The position numbers and the translations under genes are program-made. Below are positions 13,801 through 20,694 of a stretch of DNA of 20,784 nucleotides, piece by piece (the stretch's first letter is position 1; every line of letters starts with the position of its first letter). The notes under the pieces were generated by a model. The model did not search any database and was not told the origin of the DNA. It was given only the letters and a program-made list of their open reading frames with translations. Source of the stretch: Nitriliruptoraceae bacterium (lineage in GTDB: Bacteria; Actinomycetota; Nitriliruptoria; Nitriliruptorales; Nitriliruptoraceae); the NCBI GenBank assembly GCA_007125475.1, contig SLDB01000188.1:1-20784 (forward strand), read 5' to 3'.

Positions 13801-14430
13801 TCAGGGGGTGGGCACCCGGGGCCGGAACGTCTCACGCGCGGCCTCGTAGGCGGTGATGTCGTCCTCATGCTGCAGCGTCAAGGCGATGTCGTCGAGGCCG
13901 TTGAGGAGGCAGTGACGGGTGTGCGCGTCGATCTCGAAGGTGACGTCGACACCCTCGAGTTCACCGACCGGAGGAGCCGAGACGCGCTGCGCCTCGAGGT
14001 CGACGGTGACCTCGACGTCGGGGTCCGCCGCCACCAGGTCGAACAGGTGGCGGACCACGTCGGGGGGGAGGGCGACACAGACGACCCCGATCTTGCCGCA
14101 GTTGGTCCGGAAGATGTCCGCGAAGCTCTCGGCGATGATCGCCCGGAACCCGGCGTCCTCCAACGCCCAGGGGGCGTGCTCACGTGACGAACCGCACCCG
14201 AAGTTCCGCCCCGACAGCAGGATCTGTGCCCCGGCGTGTTCGGGGCGGTTCATCGGCCAGGACGGGTCGGGCGAGCCGTCGTCGAGGTAGCGCCGCTCGG
14301 CGAACGCGAACGGCCCGAACCCGGTCCGCTCGACACGCTTGAGGTACTGCTTGGGGATGATCAGGTCCGTGTCGACGTCGTTGAGGTCGATCGGGCAGGC
14401 CCGCGAGGTGATCGTGGTGACCGGTTCCAT
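13801..14430 (-). CDS. leuD: 3-isopropylmalate dehydratase, small subunit
   Basis: This is the swivelling small subunit of isopropylmalate isomerase, and with LeuC it also serves citramalate isomerisation in many CimA-containing bacteria. The 209-residue protein has IDLNDVDTDLIIPKQYLKRVERTGFG at the N terminus and LSGRNFGCGSSREHAPWAL (about 72-90), the substrate-recognition loop. It also has AIIAESFADIFRTNCGKIG. The length is that of bacterial rather than archaeal-type LeuD. AGGAG stands 8 nt before the ATG. It follows leuC by 2 bp on the same strand, so the subunits are made from one message. Confidence 0.96.
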   Translation of the reverse strand: MEPVTTITSRACPIDLNDVDTDLIIPKQYLKRVERTGFGPFAFAERRYLDDGSPDPSWPMNRPEHAGAQILLSGRNFGCGSSREHAPWALEDAGFRAIIAESFADIFRTNCGKIGVVCVALPPDVVRHLFDLVAADPDVEVTVDLEAQRVSAPPVGELEGVDVTFEIDAHTRHCLLNGLDDIALTLQHEDDITAYEAARETFRPRVPTP

Positions 14431-14432
14431 GC

Positions 14433-15848
14433 TCACAACTCCTGTCGGACGTCGACGATGTACCCGTTGACCGCGGCGGCCGCGGCCATCGCCGGGGAGA
14501 CCAGGTGGGTCCGCCCCCGGAAGCCCTGCCGGCCTTCGAAGTTCCGGTTCGACGTCGAGGCACAGCGCTGGCCGGGCTTGAGCTGGTCCGGGTTCATCCC
14601 CAGGCACATCGAGCACCCGGGATCCCGCCACTCGAACCCGGCTTCCACGAGGATCCGGTCGATCCCCTCGGCCTCGGCGGCAGCCTTCACCAGCCCCGAG
14701 CCCGGGACGACCATCGCCTGCACACCCTCGGCGACCTTCCGGTCCTTGACGACCTCGGCGACGGCACGGAGGTCCTCGAGGCGTCCATTGGTGCAAGACC
14801 CGATGAACACCACGTCGAGGGGGAGGTCGGCGAAGCGCTCACCACCCTCGAGGCCCATGTACTCGAACGAGCGCGCCCACTGCTTCGCGGTGGCCTCGTC
14901 GGGGGCGTCCTCGAGGCGCGGGACGCGTTCGTGCACGGGCACCGACTGCGCCGGAGTCGTCCCCCAGGTCACCGTCGGGGCGACGTCGGAGGCGTCGATG
15001 GTGACCTCGCGGTCGAACTCGGCGCCGTCGTCGGTCGCCAGTGAGCGCCACGCCTGAAGCGCCCGCTCCCACTCCGCGCCCTGGGGCGCGAGCGGCTTGT
15101 CCTTCAGGTAGGCGAACGTGACCTCGTCCGGCGAGATCAGCCCGGCGCGCGCACCTCCCTCGATGGACATGTTGCACACCGTCATCCGCCCCTCCATCGA
15201 GAGGTTGCGGATCGCCTCACCGCGGTACTCGATGACGTGCCCGACGCCGCCGTCGACGCCGATCTCGTTGAGGATGTGCAGGATGAGGTCCTTGGCCACG
15301 GTCCCGACCGGAAGCTCGCCCTCGAGGTTGATCGCGAGCGTCTTGGGCATCTTCTGCGGCAGCGTCTGGGTGGCCAGGACGTGCTCGACCTCGGAGGTAC
15401 CGATCCCGAACGCCAACGCCCCGAACGCGCCGTGGGTGGCGGTGTGCGAGTCACCGCACACGATCACCGCTCCCGGCTGGGTGAGCCCGAGCTCGGGCCC
15501 GATGATGTGGACGATGCCCTGGTTCCGGCTCCCGAGGTCGAAGAGCTTGATCCCGAACTGTTCGCAGTTGGCGCGCAGCGCCTCCATCTGCACGGCGGAG
15601 AGTTCGTCGTCCAGCGGGACCTCGCCGCTGGTCTGCCGCGGGTCGGTCGGGACGTTGTGGTCCATCGTGGCCAACGTCAGGTCGGGGCGGCGCACCGTCC
15701 TGCCGGCCTGCCGCACGCCGTCGAAGGCCTGCGGTGAGGTCACCTCGTGCACCAGGTGCAGGTCGACGTAGAGGAGGTCTGGTTCCCCCTCCGCCCGGCG
15801 CACGACGTGCTGGTCCCAGATCTTCTCGACGATCGTCTTCGCAGCCAT
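14433..15848 (-). CDS. leuC: 3-isopropylmalate dehydratase, large subunit
   Basis: This [4Fe-4S] aconitase-family subunit isomerises 2- and 3-isopropylmalate, and likely citramalate to 3-methylmalate. The 471 residues match the family. The cluster ligands are visible as Cys352 in FIGSCTNGR and Cys412/Cys415 in DPGCSMCLGMN. Other landmarks are TMDHNVPT (about 61-68), CGDSHTATHGAFGALAFGIGTSEVEHVLATQT (about 131-162) and SNRNFEGRQG. The ATG at 15848 is preceded by AGGGAAGAG. Upstream is a 325-bp spacer toward lgt that holds a possible short leader ORF and hairpins, so leucine-responsive control is plausible. Confidence 0.97.
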   Translation of the reverse strand: MAAKTIVEKIWDQHVVRRAEGEPDLLYVDLHLVHEVTSPQAFDGVRQAGRTVRRPDLTLATMDHNVPTDPRQTSGEVPLDDELSAVQMEALRANCEQFGIKLFDLGSRNQGIVHIIGPELGLTQPGAVIVCGDSHTATHGAFGALAFGIGTSEVEHVLATQTLPQKMPKTLAINLEGELPVGTVAKDLILHILNEIGVDGGVGHVIEYRGEAIRNLSMEGRMTVCNMSIEGGARAGLISPDEVTFAYLKDKPLAPQGAEWERALQAWRSLATDDGAEFDREVTIDASDVAPTVTWGTTPAQSVPVHERVPRLEDAPDEATAKQWARSFEYMGLEGGERFADLPLDVVFIGSCTNGRLEDLRAVAEVVKDRKVAEGVQAMVVPGSGLVKAAAEAEGIDRILVEAGFEWRDPGCSMCLGMNPDQLKPGQRCASTSNRNFEGRQGFRGRTHLVSPAMAAAAAVNGYIVDVRQEL

Positions 15849-15865
15849 CTCTTCCCTGTCGGTCT

Positions 15866-15879
15866 GCCGGTGCACCGGC
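15866..15879 (-). promoter_or_regulatory. Palindromic hairpin before the leuC ribosome binding site
   Basis: GCCGGTGCACCGGC is a perfect 14-base palindrome about 8 nt upstream of the leuC ribosome binding site, in a position comparable to the hairpin just before the cimA site. It may influence translation initiation or may be chance in GC-rich DNA. Confidence 0.25.
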
Positions 15880-15935
15880 GTTCGTCTCCACCGCGCTCGC
15901 GCGGCGACGTCACCATCGGCTTCAGCGTCCCCGGT

Positions 15936-15956
15936 GCGTCGACGGGGTGTCGACGC
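15936..15956 (-). promoter_or_regulatory. Hairpin in the leuC leader
   Basis: GCGTCGAC and GTCGACGC form a perfect 8-bp stem around ACCCC, beginning 7 nt after the stop codon of the candidate leader ORF and 88 nt before leuC. By analogy with cimA it could be an attenuator stem. There is no T-tract. Confidence 0.4.
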
Positions 15957-15963
15957 GACGGTG

Positions 15964-16071
15964 TCACCCGCCGGCGAGCTCGAAGGGGCCGGATCCCAGC
16001 AGCTCGAGGGCGTGCCGAGCACCGCGACCGGCGTCGGCCGGGTCGGGAACGGGGCTGGTCACGTCGCGCAT
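15964..16071 (-). CDS. Candidate leader ORF upstream of leuC
   Basis: An ATG-started ORF of 35 codons lies 115 bp upstream of leuC in the same direction. Its second half reads ALELLGSGPFELAGG, with four leucines (CTC, CTG, CTG, CTC) but no long Leu run. No ribosome binding site precedes the ATG. It would have to be leaderless, which fits a weak TTGCGC-N18-CACACT promoter ending 6 nt before the ATG. A perfect 8-bp hairpin follows its stop. The sequence TCACCCGATGC across its start is identical to one at the cimA leader. It may be a leader peptide, but could equally be chance. Confidence 0.3.
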   Translation of the reverse strand: MRDVTSPVPDPADAGRGARHALELLGSGPFELAGG

Positions 16072-16085
16072 CGGGTGAGTGTGGC

Positions 16086-16115
16086 GCGAGGGGCACCGGT
16101 TGCGCAACTACCGGT
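16086..16115. promoter_or_regulatory. Candidate promoter or operator between leuC and lgt
   Basis: The palindrome TTGCGCAA (16100-16107) is flanked by CCGGT and ACCGG, forming a nested dyad. On the minus strand TTGCGC (16100-16105) and CACACT (about 16076-16081) could act as a leuC-directed promoter, so a regulator binding the dyad would cover its -35 box. A separate perfect 8-bp stem, CCGGCGCG/CGCGCCGG, lies at 16120-16138. The regulator is unknown. Confidence 0.25.
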
Positions 16116-16139
16116 CCCGCCGGCGCGCACCGCGCCGGG

Positions 16140-16145
16140 TACGGT
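16140..16145 (+). promoter_or_regulatory. Candidate -10 element for lgt
   Basis: TACGGT lies 28 nt before the lgt GTG in the spacer shared with leuC. The -35 region is weak. Confidence 0.25.
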
Positions 16146-16173
16146 CCGTGCGTCCCGCCCCCCGCGAGGTCCC

Positions 16174-17028
16174 GTGACCAGCATCGCCGCGATCCCTCCC
16201 CCACCGATCACCGGGTTCGAGATCGGACCCTTCGACCTGCGCCTGTACGGGTTGCTCATCGCCGTCGGTGCCCTCCTCGCGTTGCAGATGACGGTGCGCC
16301 GCTACCACCGTTTCGGTGGAGCGTCCGAGATCGCGGAGAAGGCGGGTCTGGCCGCCCTCGGTGGCGGCTTCCTGGGCGCGCGCATCGGCTACGTCATCCC
16401 CCGGTTCCTCGGCGACGGCGAGGGCGACGTCACGCCGTTCATCGAGCGGCCGTGGGAGATCCTCGCGATCTGGCAGGGAGGGTTGGCGTTCTTCGGTGGC
16501 CTGGTCGGCGGAACCCTCGCCGCGGCGCTCTACCTGCGGTTGCGGAACGGCAGCTACGCGGCGATGGCGGACGCCGCTGCACCCGCGCTCCCCCTCGCCC
16601 AGGCGATCGGTCGCTGGGGGAACTACTTCAACCAGGAACTCTTCGGCCGACCCACCTCGGTGCCGTGGGCCCTGCAGGTGGAGGCCGACCCCGCGGCGCG
16701 GGCGGGGTTCCCCACCGAGCGGTTCTTCCACCCGACGTTCCTGTACGAGTCGCTGTGGAACGCCGGACTGGTCGTGGTGATCCTCCTCATCGACCGGGCC
16801 GGGTGGCTGCGCCGCCGTGGCTCGCTGATCTTCGTCTACCTCATCGGCTACGGCGTCGGACGCGGCTGGATCGAAGCGCTCCGGGTCGACACCGTCGAGC
16901 GCTACCTCGGCCTGTCGCGGAACAACTGGATCGCGATCGCCGTGGTCGTGATCGGGGTCGTGGGCCTGCTGTGGTGGGAACGGCGCGGCACCGCCGACGT
17001 CGACTCAGCCGTCGAGGAGGAGTCGTGA
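16174..17028 (+). CDS. lgt: Prolipoprotein diacylglyceryl transferase
   Basis: This polytopic membrane enzyme transfers diacylglycerol from phosphatidylglycerol to the lipobox cysteine of prolipoproteins. The 284-residue protein shows the Lgt signature AIGRWGNYFNQELFG (about 144-158). It also has LRLYGLLIAVGALLA, GGLAFFGGLVGG, HPTFLYESLWN and GRGWIEALRVD with the essential C-terminal arginine area, and about seven hydrophobic segments. The start is the GTG at 16174, with GAGG 4 nt upstream; a longer in-frame extension lacks support. It stands alone, divergent from leuC, and its last 24 bp overlap the end of the convergent bkd E2 gene. Confidence 0.96.
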   Translation: MTSIAAIPPPPITGFEIGPFDLRLYGLLIAVGALLALQMTVRRYHRFGGASEIAEKAGLAALGGGFLGARIGYVIPRFLGDGEGDVTPFIERPWEILAIWQGGLAFFGGLVGGTLAAALYLRLRNGSYAAMADAAAPALPLAQAIGRWGNYFNQELFGRPTSVPWALQVEADPAARAGFPTERFFHPTFLYESLWNAGLVVVILLIDRAGWLRRRGSLIFVYLIGYGVGRGWIEALRVDTVERYLGLSRNNWIAIAVVVIGVVGLLWWERRGTADVDSAVEEES

Positions 17029-18408
17029 CGGCTCGCGGCACGCCGTCGTGACGTCGGTGAGGAAGCGGGCGGCCTCCGCCCCGTCGCAGGCCCGGTGATC
17101 GAACGACAGCGTGAACCGCGCGGTGTGCCGTGCGACGACGTCGTCACCGACCACCCACGGACGCCGCCGGATCGCCCCCACCCCCAGGATCCCGGCCTCC
17201 GGATGGTTCAGGATGGGGTCGCCGTCGTCGACGCCGAACGCGCCGTAGTTGTTCAGCGTGAACGTCCCGCCGCTGAGCTCCTCGGGGCGCAGCGAGCCGG
17301 CCCGGGCACGTGCGGCGAGGTCCTCGACGGCCTCGGCCAGCTCCCAGACCGCAAGCCGGTCGGCGTGCTTGACGTTGGGCACCACCAGGCCGCGGGGGGT
17401 GTCGACGGCGACCCCGAGGTGGATCTCGTCGAGGAGGGCGATCTCACCGTGCCCTTCACCGCCACCGTCGCGGTGGACGCGTGCGTTCAGCATCGGGGTG
17501 CGGCGCAGCGCTATCGTCACCGCCCGCATCACCAGCACGGTCGGGGTGAGCCGCACCGTCATCTCGCGCCGCGCAGCCTCGGCGACGAGCTCGTCACGGC
17601 ACGTCAGCAACCCGGTGACGTCGACCTCGACCGAGCTGGCGGCGTCCGGGATCTCGCGCCGGGAGCGCTCCATCTTCTCCACGATCCGACGCCGCACCCC
17701 CCGGATCGCCTCGACGTCGCCGGCCCGGCGTCCACGGAAACCGTCGCCGGGGCGTTCGACCGCCGCGGCACCGGCATCGTCCGGGTCGCCCCGGTGGGCC
17801 GCGGCCAGGACGTCCTCCTCGGTGACCACGCCGTCCGGGCCCGAACCCGGGGCGATCCGGGCGAGCTCGACACCGAGCTGCCGGGCGAGGTGCCGTACCG
17901 GGGGCTTGGCCAACACCGGTGCGTCCTCGTCGGGCGGCGCGGTGGGTGCGCCCCGGCTCCGCCGCCCGCCCCCGTCGTCACCCCCCGACGTGTGCCGGCT
18001 GCCGTACCCCACCAGCGGCGGCGGCTCCTCGACCCGGCGGCGGGTCCGGGTCGCCGAACGGACCTCAGCGTCCCTGGAGGCTTGCGCCGGACCGTCGCCG
18101 GCGTCTCCGACGGCGGGTCGGGGCTGCCCATCGGCGTCGTCGCCCGCACCGGCGTCGGCCGGGTCGGTGACCTCGACGCGTACGAGGACCTCCCCGACGG
18201 CGATCTCGTCACCGACGGCACCGAGGCACTCGACGACGACACCGGCGAACGGCGAAGGCACGGCCACGGTCGCCTTGGCGGTCTCCACCTCGGCGACGGG
18301 CTGGTTCAGCTCGACGTGATCGCCCACGGCGACGAGCCACTCGACGAGCTCGGCCTCCTCCAGGCCCTCGCCGAGGTCCGGGAGCCGGAAGTCGCGGATC
18401 TCCCCCAC
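17005..18408 (-). CDS. bkdC: Branched-chain 2-oxoacid dehydrogenase E2 (lipoyl acyltransferase)
   Basis: This core subunit moves acyl groups from lipoamide to CoA. The 467 residues hold one N-terminal lipoyl domain, with the lipoylated lysine in VETAKATVAV (K45). A Gly/Asp/Arg-rich linker covers about 82-160. A peripheral subunit-binding domain follows (about 165-205, with KPPVRHLARQLGVELARIAPGSG), then the catalytic domain ending in FDHRACDGAEAA with active-site His438 and Asp442. The start is a GTG with AAGGAGG 5 nt upstream. It is last in E1alpha-E1beta-E2, 13 bp after E1beta, and overlaps the convergent lgt by 24 bp. Pyruvate dehydrogenase E2 is the alternative; E1 motifs favour branched-chain substrates. 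No E3 gene is visible. Confidence 0.92.
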   Translation of the reverse strand: MGEIRDFRLPDLGEGLEEAELVEWLVAVGDHVELNQPVAEVETAKATVAVPSPFAGVVVECLGAVGDEIAVGEVLVRVEVTDPADAGAGDDADGQPRPAVGDAGDGPAQASRDAEVRSATRTRRRVEEPPPLVGYGSRHTSGGDDGGGRRSRGAPTAPPDEDAPVLAKPPVRHLARQLGVELARIAPGSGPDGVVTEEDVLAAAHRGDPDDAGAAAVERPGDGFRGRRAGDVEAIRGVRRRIVEKMERSRREIPDAASSVEVDVTGLLTCRDELVAEAARREMTVRLTPTVLVMRAVTIALRRTPMLNARVHRDGGGEGHGEIALLDEIHLGVAVDTPRGLVVPNVKHADRLAVWELAEAVEDLAARARAGSLRPEELSGGTFTLNNYGAFGVDDGDPILNHPEAGILGVGAIRRRPWVVGDDVVARHTARFTLSFDHRACDGAEAARFLTDVTTACREPSRLLLDG

Positions 18409-18421
18409 ACGCGCCTCCTTG

Positions 18422-19393
18422 TCAGTACGTCAGTGAGCGCTCGACCGCGTCGAGGAGGCGGTCGACGTCCGGCAGCCAGTACTCCTCGAGCATCGCGGCC
18501 GGGTACGGGGTGTCGAACCCGGTGACCCTCAGCACCGGCGCCTCGAGGTGGTAGAACGCCGCCTCCTGGATCCGGGCGGCCACCTCGGCACCCATTCCGA
18601 GGGTGCGCGGGGCCTCGTGAACGACGACGGCCCGGCCGGTGCGCCGCACCGACGCCGTGATCGTGTCGGTGTCCAGCGGGGAGAGCGATCGCAGGTCGAC
18701 GACCTCCAACGACCAGCCGCGGGCCTCGGCGGCCTCGGCCGCCTCGAGCGCGGTGGCGAGCATCGGCCCGTAGCACAGCACGGAGACGTCGCGGCCGGGG
18801 CGCCGCACCACCGCCCGGTGCATCGGCTCGGTGCGGGCGGGGAGCTCGGCCTCCCCCCGGCTCCAGTACCGCCGTTTGGGCTCGAGGAACACCACCGGGT
18901 CGTCGGAGGCGATCGCCTCACGCAGCAGCGAGTACCCGTCCTGTGGGGTCGCCGGGGTGACGACCTTCAGCCCTGCGGTGTGGACCCAGTACGTCTCGGG
19001 GGACTCCGAGTGGTGCTCGACGGCGCCGATCCCTCCACCGTAGGGGATCCGGATCGTCACCGGGAGCCGCAGCGTCCCGCGGGAGCGGTTCCGCAGCTTC
19101 GCGAGGTGGCTGACGATCTGCTCGAACGCGGGGTAGCTGAACCCGTCGAACTGCAACTCGGGGACGGGGCGGAAACCGTACATCGCCAACCCGATCGCGG
19201 TGCCGATGATCCCCGACTCGGCCAGCGGCGTGTCGAAGCACCGTCGCACCCCGAACGTGTCCCGCAACCCGTCGGTGATCCGGAACACGCCTCCCAGCCG
19301 CCCGACGTCCTCACCGAGGACCAGGACACGGTCGTCGTCGGTCATCGCGTCGTGCAACGCCGAGTTCAACGCCTGGGCGAGGGTGACGGTCAT
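18422..19393 (-). CDS. bkdB: Branched-chain 2-oxoacid dehydrogenase E1 beta
   Basis: This 323-residue transketolase-type beta subunit binds the TPP aminopyrimidine and the E2 binding domain. It shows VLVLGEDVGRLGGVFRITDGL, the TPLAESGIIGTAIGLAMYGFRPVPELQF segment with the conserved glutamate, GAVEHHSESPETYWVHTAGLKVVTPATP, and DLRSLSPLDTDTI. Length and order are standard. Its ATG overlaps the E1alpha stop (ATGA), ensuring equal synthesis. It acts with the alpha subunit to decarboxylate 2-oxoisovalerate, 2-oxoisocaproate and 2-oxo-3-methylvalerate. Pyruvate as substrate is less likely but not excluded. Confidence 0.94.
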   Translation of the reverse strand: MTVTLAQALNSALHDAMTDDDRVLVLGEDVGRLGGVFRITDGLRDTFGVRRCFDTPLAESGIIGTAIGLAMYGFRPVPELQFDGFSYPAFEQIVSHLAKLRNRSRGTLRLPVTIRIPYGGGIGAVEHHSESPETYWVHTAGLKVVTPATPQDGYSLLREAIASDDPVVFLEPKRRYWSRGEAELPARTEPMHRAVVRRPGRDVSVLCYGPMLATALEAAEAAEARGWSLEVVDLRSLSPLDTDTITASVRRTGRAVVVHEAPRTLGMGAEVAARIQEAAFYHLEAPVLRVTGFDTPYPAAMLEEYWLPDVDRLLDAVERSLTY

Positions 19394-20535
19394 CGCGGCG
19401 CCTGCCCGCGCTCGCCGAGCTCCCGCTCGAGGAGGGCGGCCTGCTCCTCGAAGTGCCCGGTCGGATCGACGTACACGTGCGAGAACAGCTCCCGCGGGTC
19501 ACCGTGGGGGGCGTCGTAGAGGCGTGCGCGCACTTCGCCGGCGAGTCGCGCGGCGGCGTCCTGGACCTCGCGCTCCGCGGCGTCGTCGAGGAGGTCGTTG
19601 GCCCGCAGGTACCGGGCCATCCGCAGGATCGGATCTCGCGCCTCGGCGGCCTCGACCTCCTCGCGTGGGCGGTAGCGATCCGCGTCGTCGGAGGTCGTGT
19701 GCGCCTCACGGCGGTAGGTCACCGCCTCGATCAGCGTCGGTCCCTCACCGGCCCTGGCCCGGTCGACGGCCTCGCGGGTCACCGCGTAGGTCCCGAGCAC
19801 GTCGTTGCCGTCGACCCGGACCGCCGGGATGCCGTACCCAACCCCCTTGTGCGCCAGCGTCGGCGCCGCCGTCTGCTCCTCGACCGGGACCGAGATCGCG
19901 TACTGGTTGTTCTGGACGAAGAACACCACCGGGGCACCCATCACCCCGGCGAACGTCAACGCTTCGTGGGTGTCGCCCTCCGAGGTCGCGCCGTCGCCGA
20001 GGTAGGTCACCGCCACGATCGGCGCCCCGTCGAAGAGGGCGCCGAGGGCGAAACCCACGGCGTGCAACGCCTGCGTCCCGATCGGGATCGACGGGGGCGC
20101 GAACCCGTGCTCGTGGGGGTCGTGGTCGGCGAGCCACGTCCCGCGGTTGAGGTGCAGCAGCCGCACCGGATCAACACCCCGGACCATCCCCACGCCGAGC
20201 TCCCGGTAGGAGGGGAACACCCAGTCGGCGTCGGCCAGCGCGGACGCCGACCCGACCTGCGCCGCCTCCTGGCCGAGGCCGGAGGCGTACACGCCGAGCT
20301 GCCCTTGCCGCTGCAGGTGGATCGACTCACGATCGACCGCCCGCACCACGTTCATCCAGCGGTACAGCTCGCGGAGGGCGTCGTCACCCACCTCGGCGGT
20401 GTACCGCGGGTGCTCGTGCCGCACCCCGTCGGCGTCCAACAGCTGCACCAGCTCGTCGGCGGGCAGCAACTCTTCGGCGGTGCGGCGTCCACGCCGGTGC
20501 GGATCACCCGACGCCGGTTCCCGCTCGTCGACCAC
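19390..20535 (-). CDS. bkdA: Branched-chain 2-oxoacid dehydrogenase E1 alpha
   Basis: This 381-residue alpha subunit holds the TPP diphosphate and Mg site, YLGDGATSEGD...FFVQNNQYAIS (about 178-214). WVFPSYRELGVGMVRG and IPIGTQALHAVGFALG are typical. The segment TYRREAHTTSDDADRYR (about 273-289) closely resembles the HSTSDD..YR loop of branched-chain rather than pyruvate dehydrogenases, which decides the annotation. The start is a GTG with GGGAGG 4 nt upstream. It leads the three-gene operon. A TAGGAT box (20593-20598) about 57 nt upstream is the likely -10 element. The product branched acyl-CoAs feed catabolism or iso/anteiso fatty-acid priming (inference). Confidence 0.93.
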   Translation of the reverse strand: MVDEREPASGDPHRRGRRTAEELLPADELVQLLDADGVRHEHPRYTAEVGDDALRELYRWMNVVRAVDRESIHLQRQGQLGVYASGLGQEAAQVGSASALADADWVFPSYRELGVGMVRGVDPVRLLHLNRGTWLADHDPHEHGFAPPSIPIGTQALHAVGFALGALFDGAPIVAVTYLGDGATSEGDTHEALTFAGVMGAPVVFFVQNNQYAISVPVEEQTAAPTLAHKGVGYGIPAVRVDGNDVLGTYAVTREAVDRARAGEGPTLIEAVTYRREAHTTSDDADRYRPREEVEAAEARDPILRMARYLRANDLLDDAAEREVQDAAARLAGEVRARLYDAPHGDPRELFSHVYVDPTGHFEEQAALLERELGERGQAPR

Positions 20536-20592
20536 CTACCCTCCCGTACCTCGGGCGCCGCGGTCCGTTCCCCGGCGCTTCCGACGTCCCCG

Positions 20593-20598
20593 ATCCTA
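20593..20598 (-). promoter_or_regulatory. Candidate -10 element of the bkd operon
   Basis: TAGGAT on the minus strand is the only -10-like box in the 159 bp between the bkdA start and the partial gene upstream. GTGACA lies only 13 nt before it, which is too close for a standard -35. Confidence 0.3.
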
Positions 20599-20661
20599 GC
20601 GCCACGGCCGGTGTCACCGGGCGGAAACGGGGACCACCGCCCCGGCCTGCGCATCACCCCT

Positions 20662-20692
20662 CCGGGCGGTGTCCCCAGCGGGGAACGCCCGG
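20662..20692 (-). terminator. Probable terminator after the partial upstream gene
   Basis: On the minus strand the outer arms CCGGGCG/CGCCCGG and inner arms TCCCC/GGGGA form a 12-bp interrupted stem around GCT. It starts 3 nt after the stop codon of the partial gene at the window edge. Position and strength fit a transcription terminator separating that gene from bkdA, although no T-tract follows. Confidence 0.5.
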
Positions 20693-20694
20693 GC

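Noticed and set aside
17930..18160. Gly/Pro/Arg-rich stretch suggestive of a separate small gene or repeat
   Set aside because: It is the flexible linker between the lipoyl and subunit-binding domains of the E2 protein.
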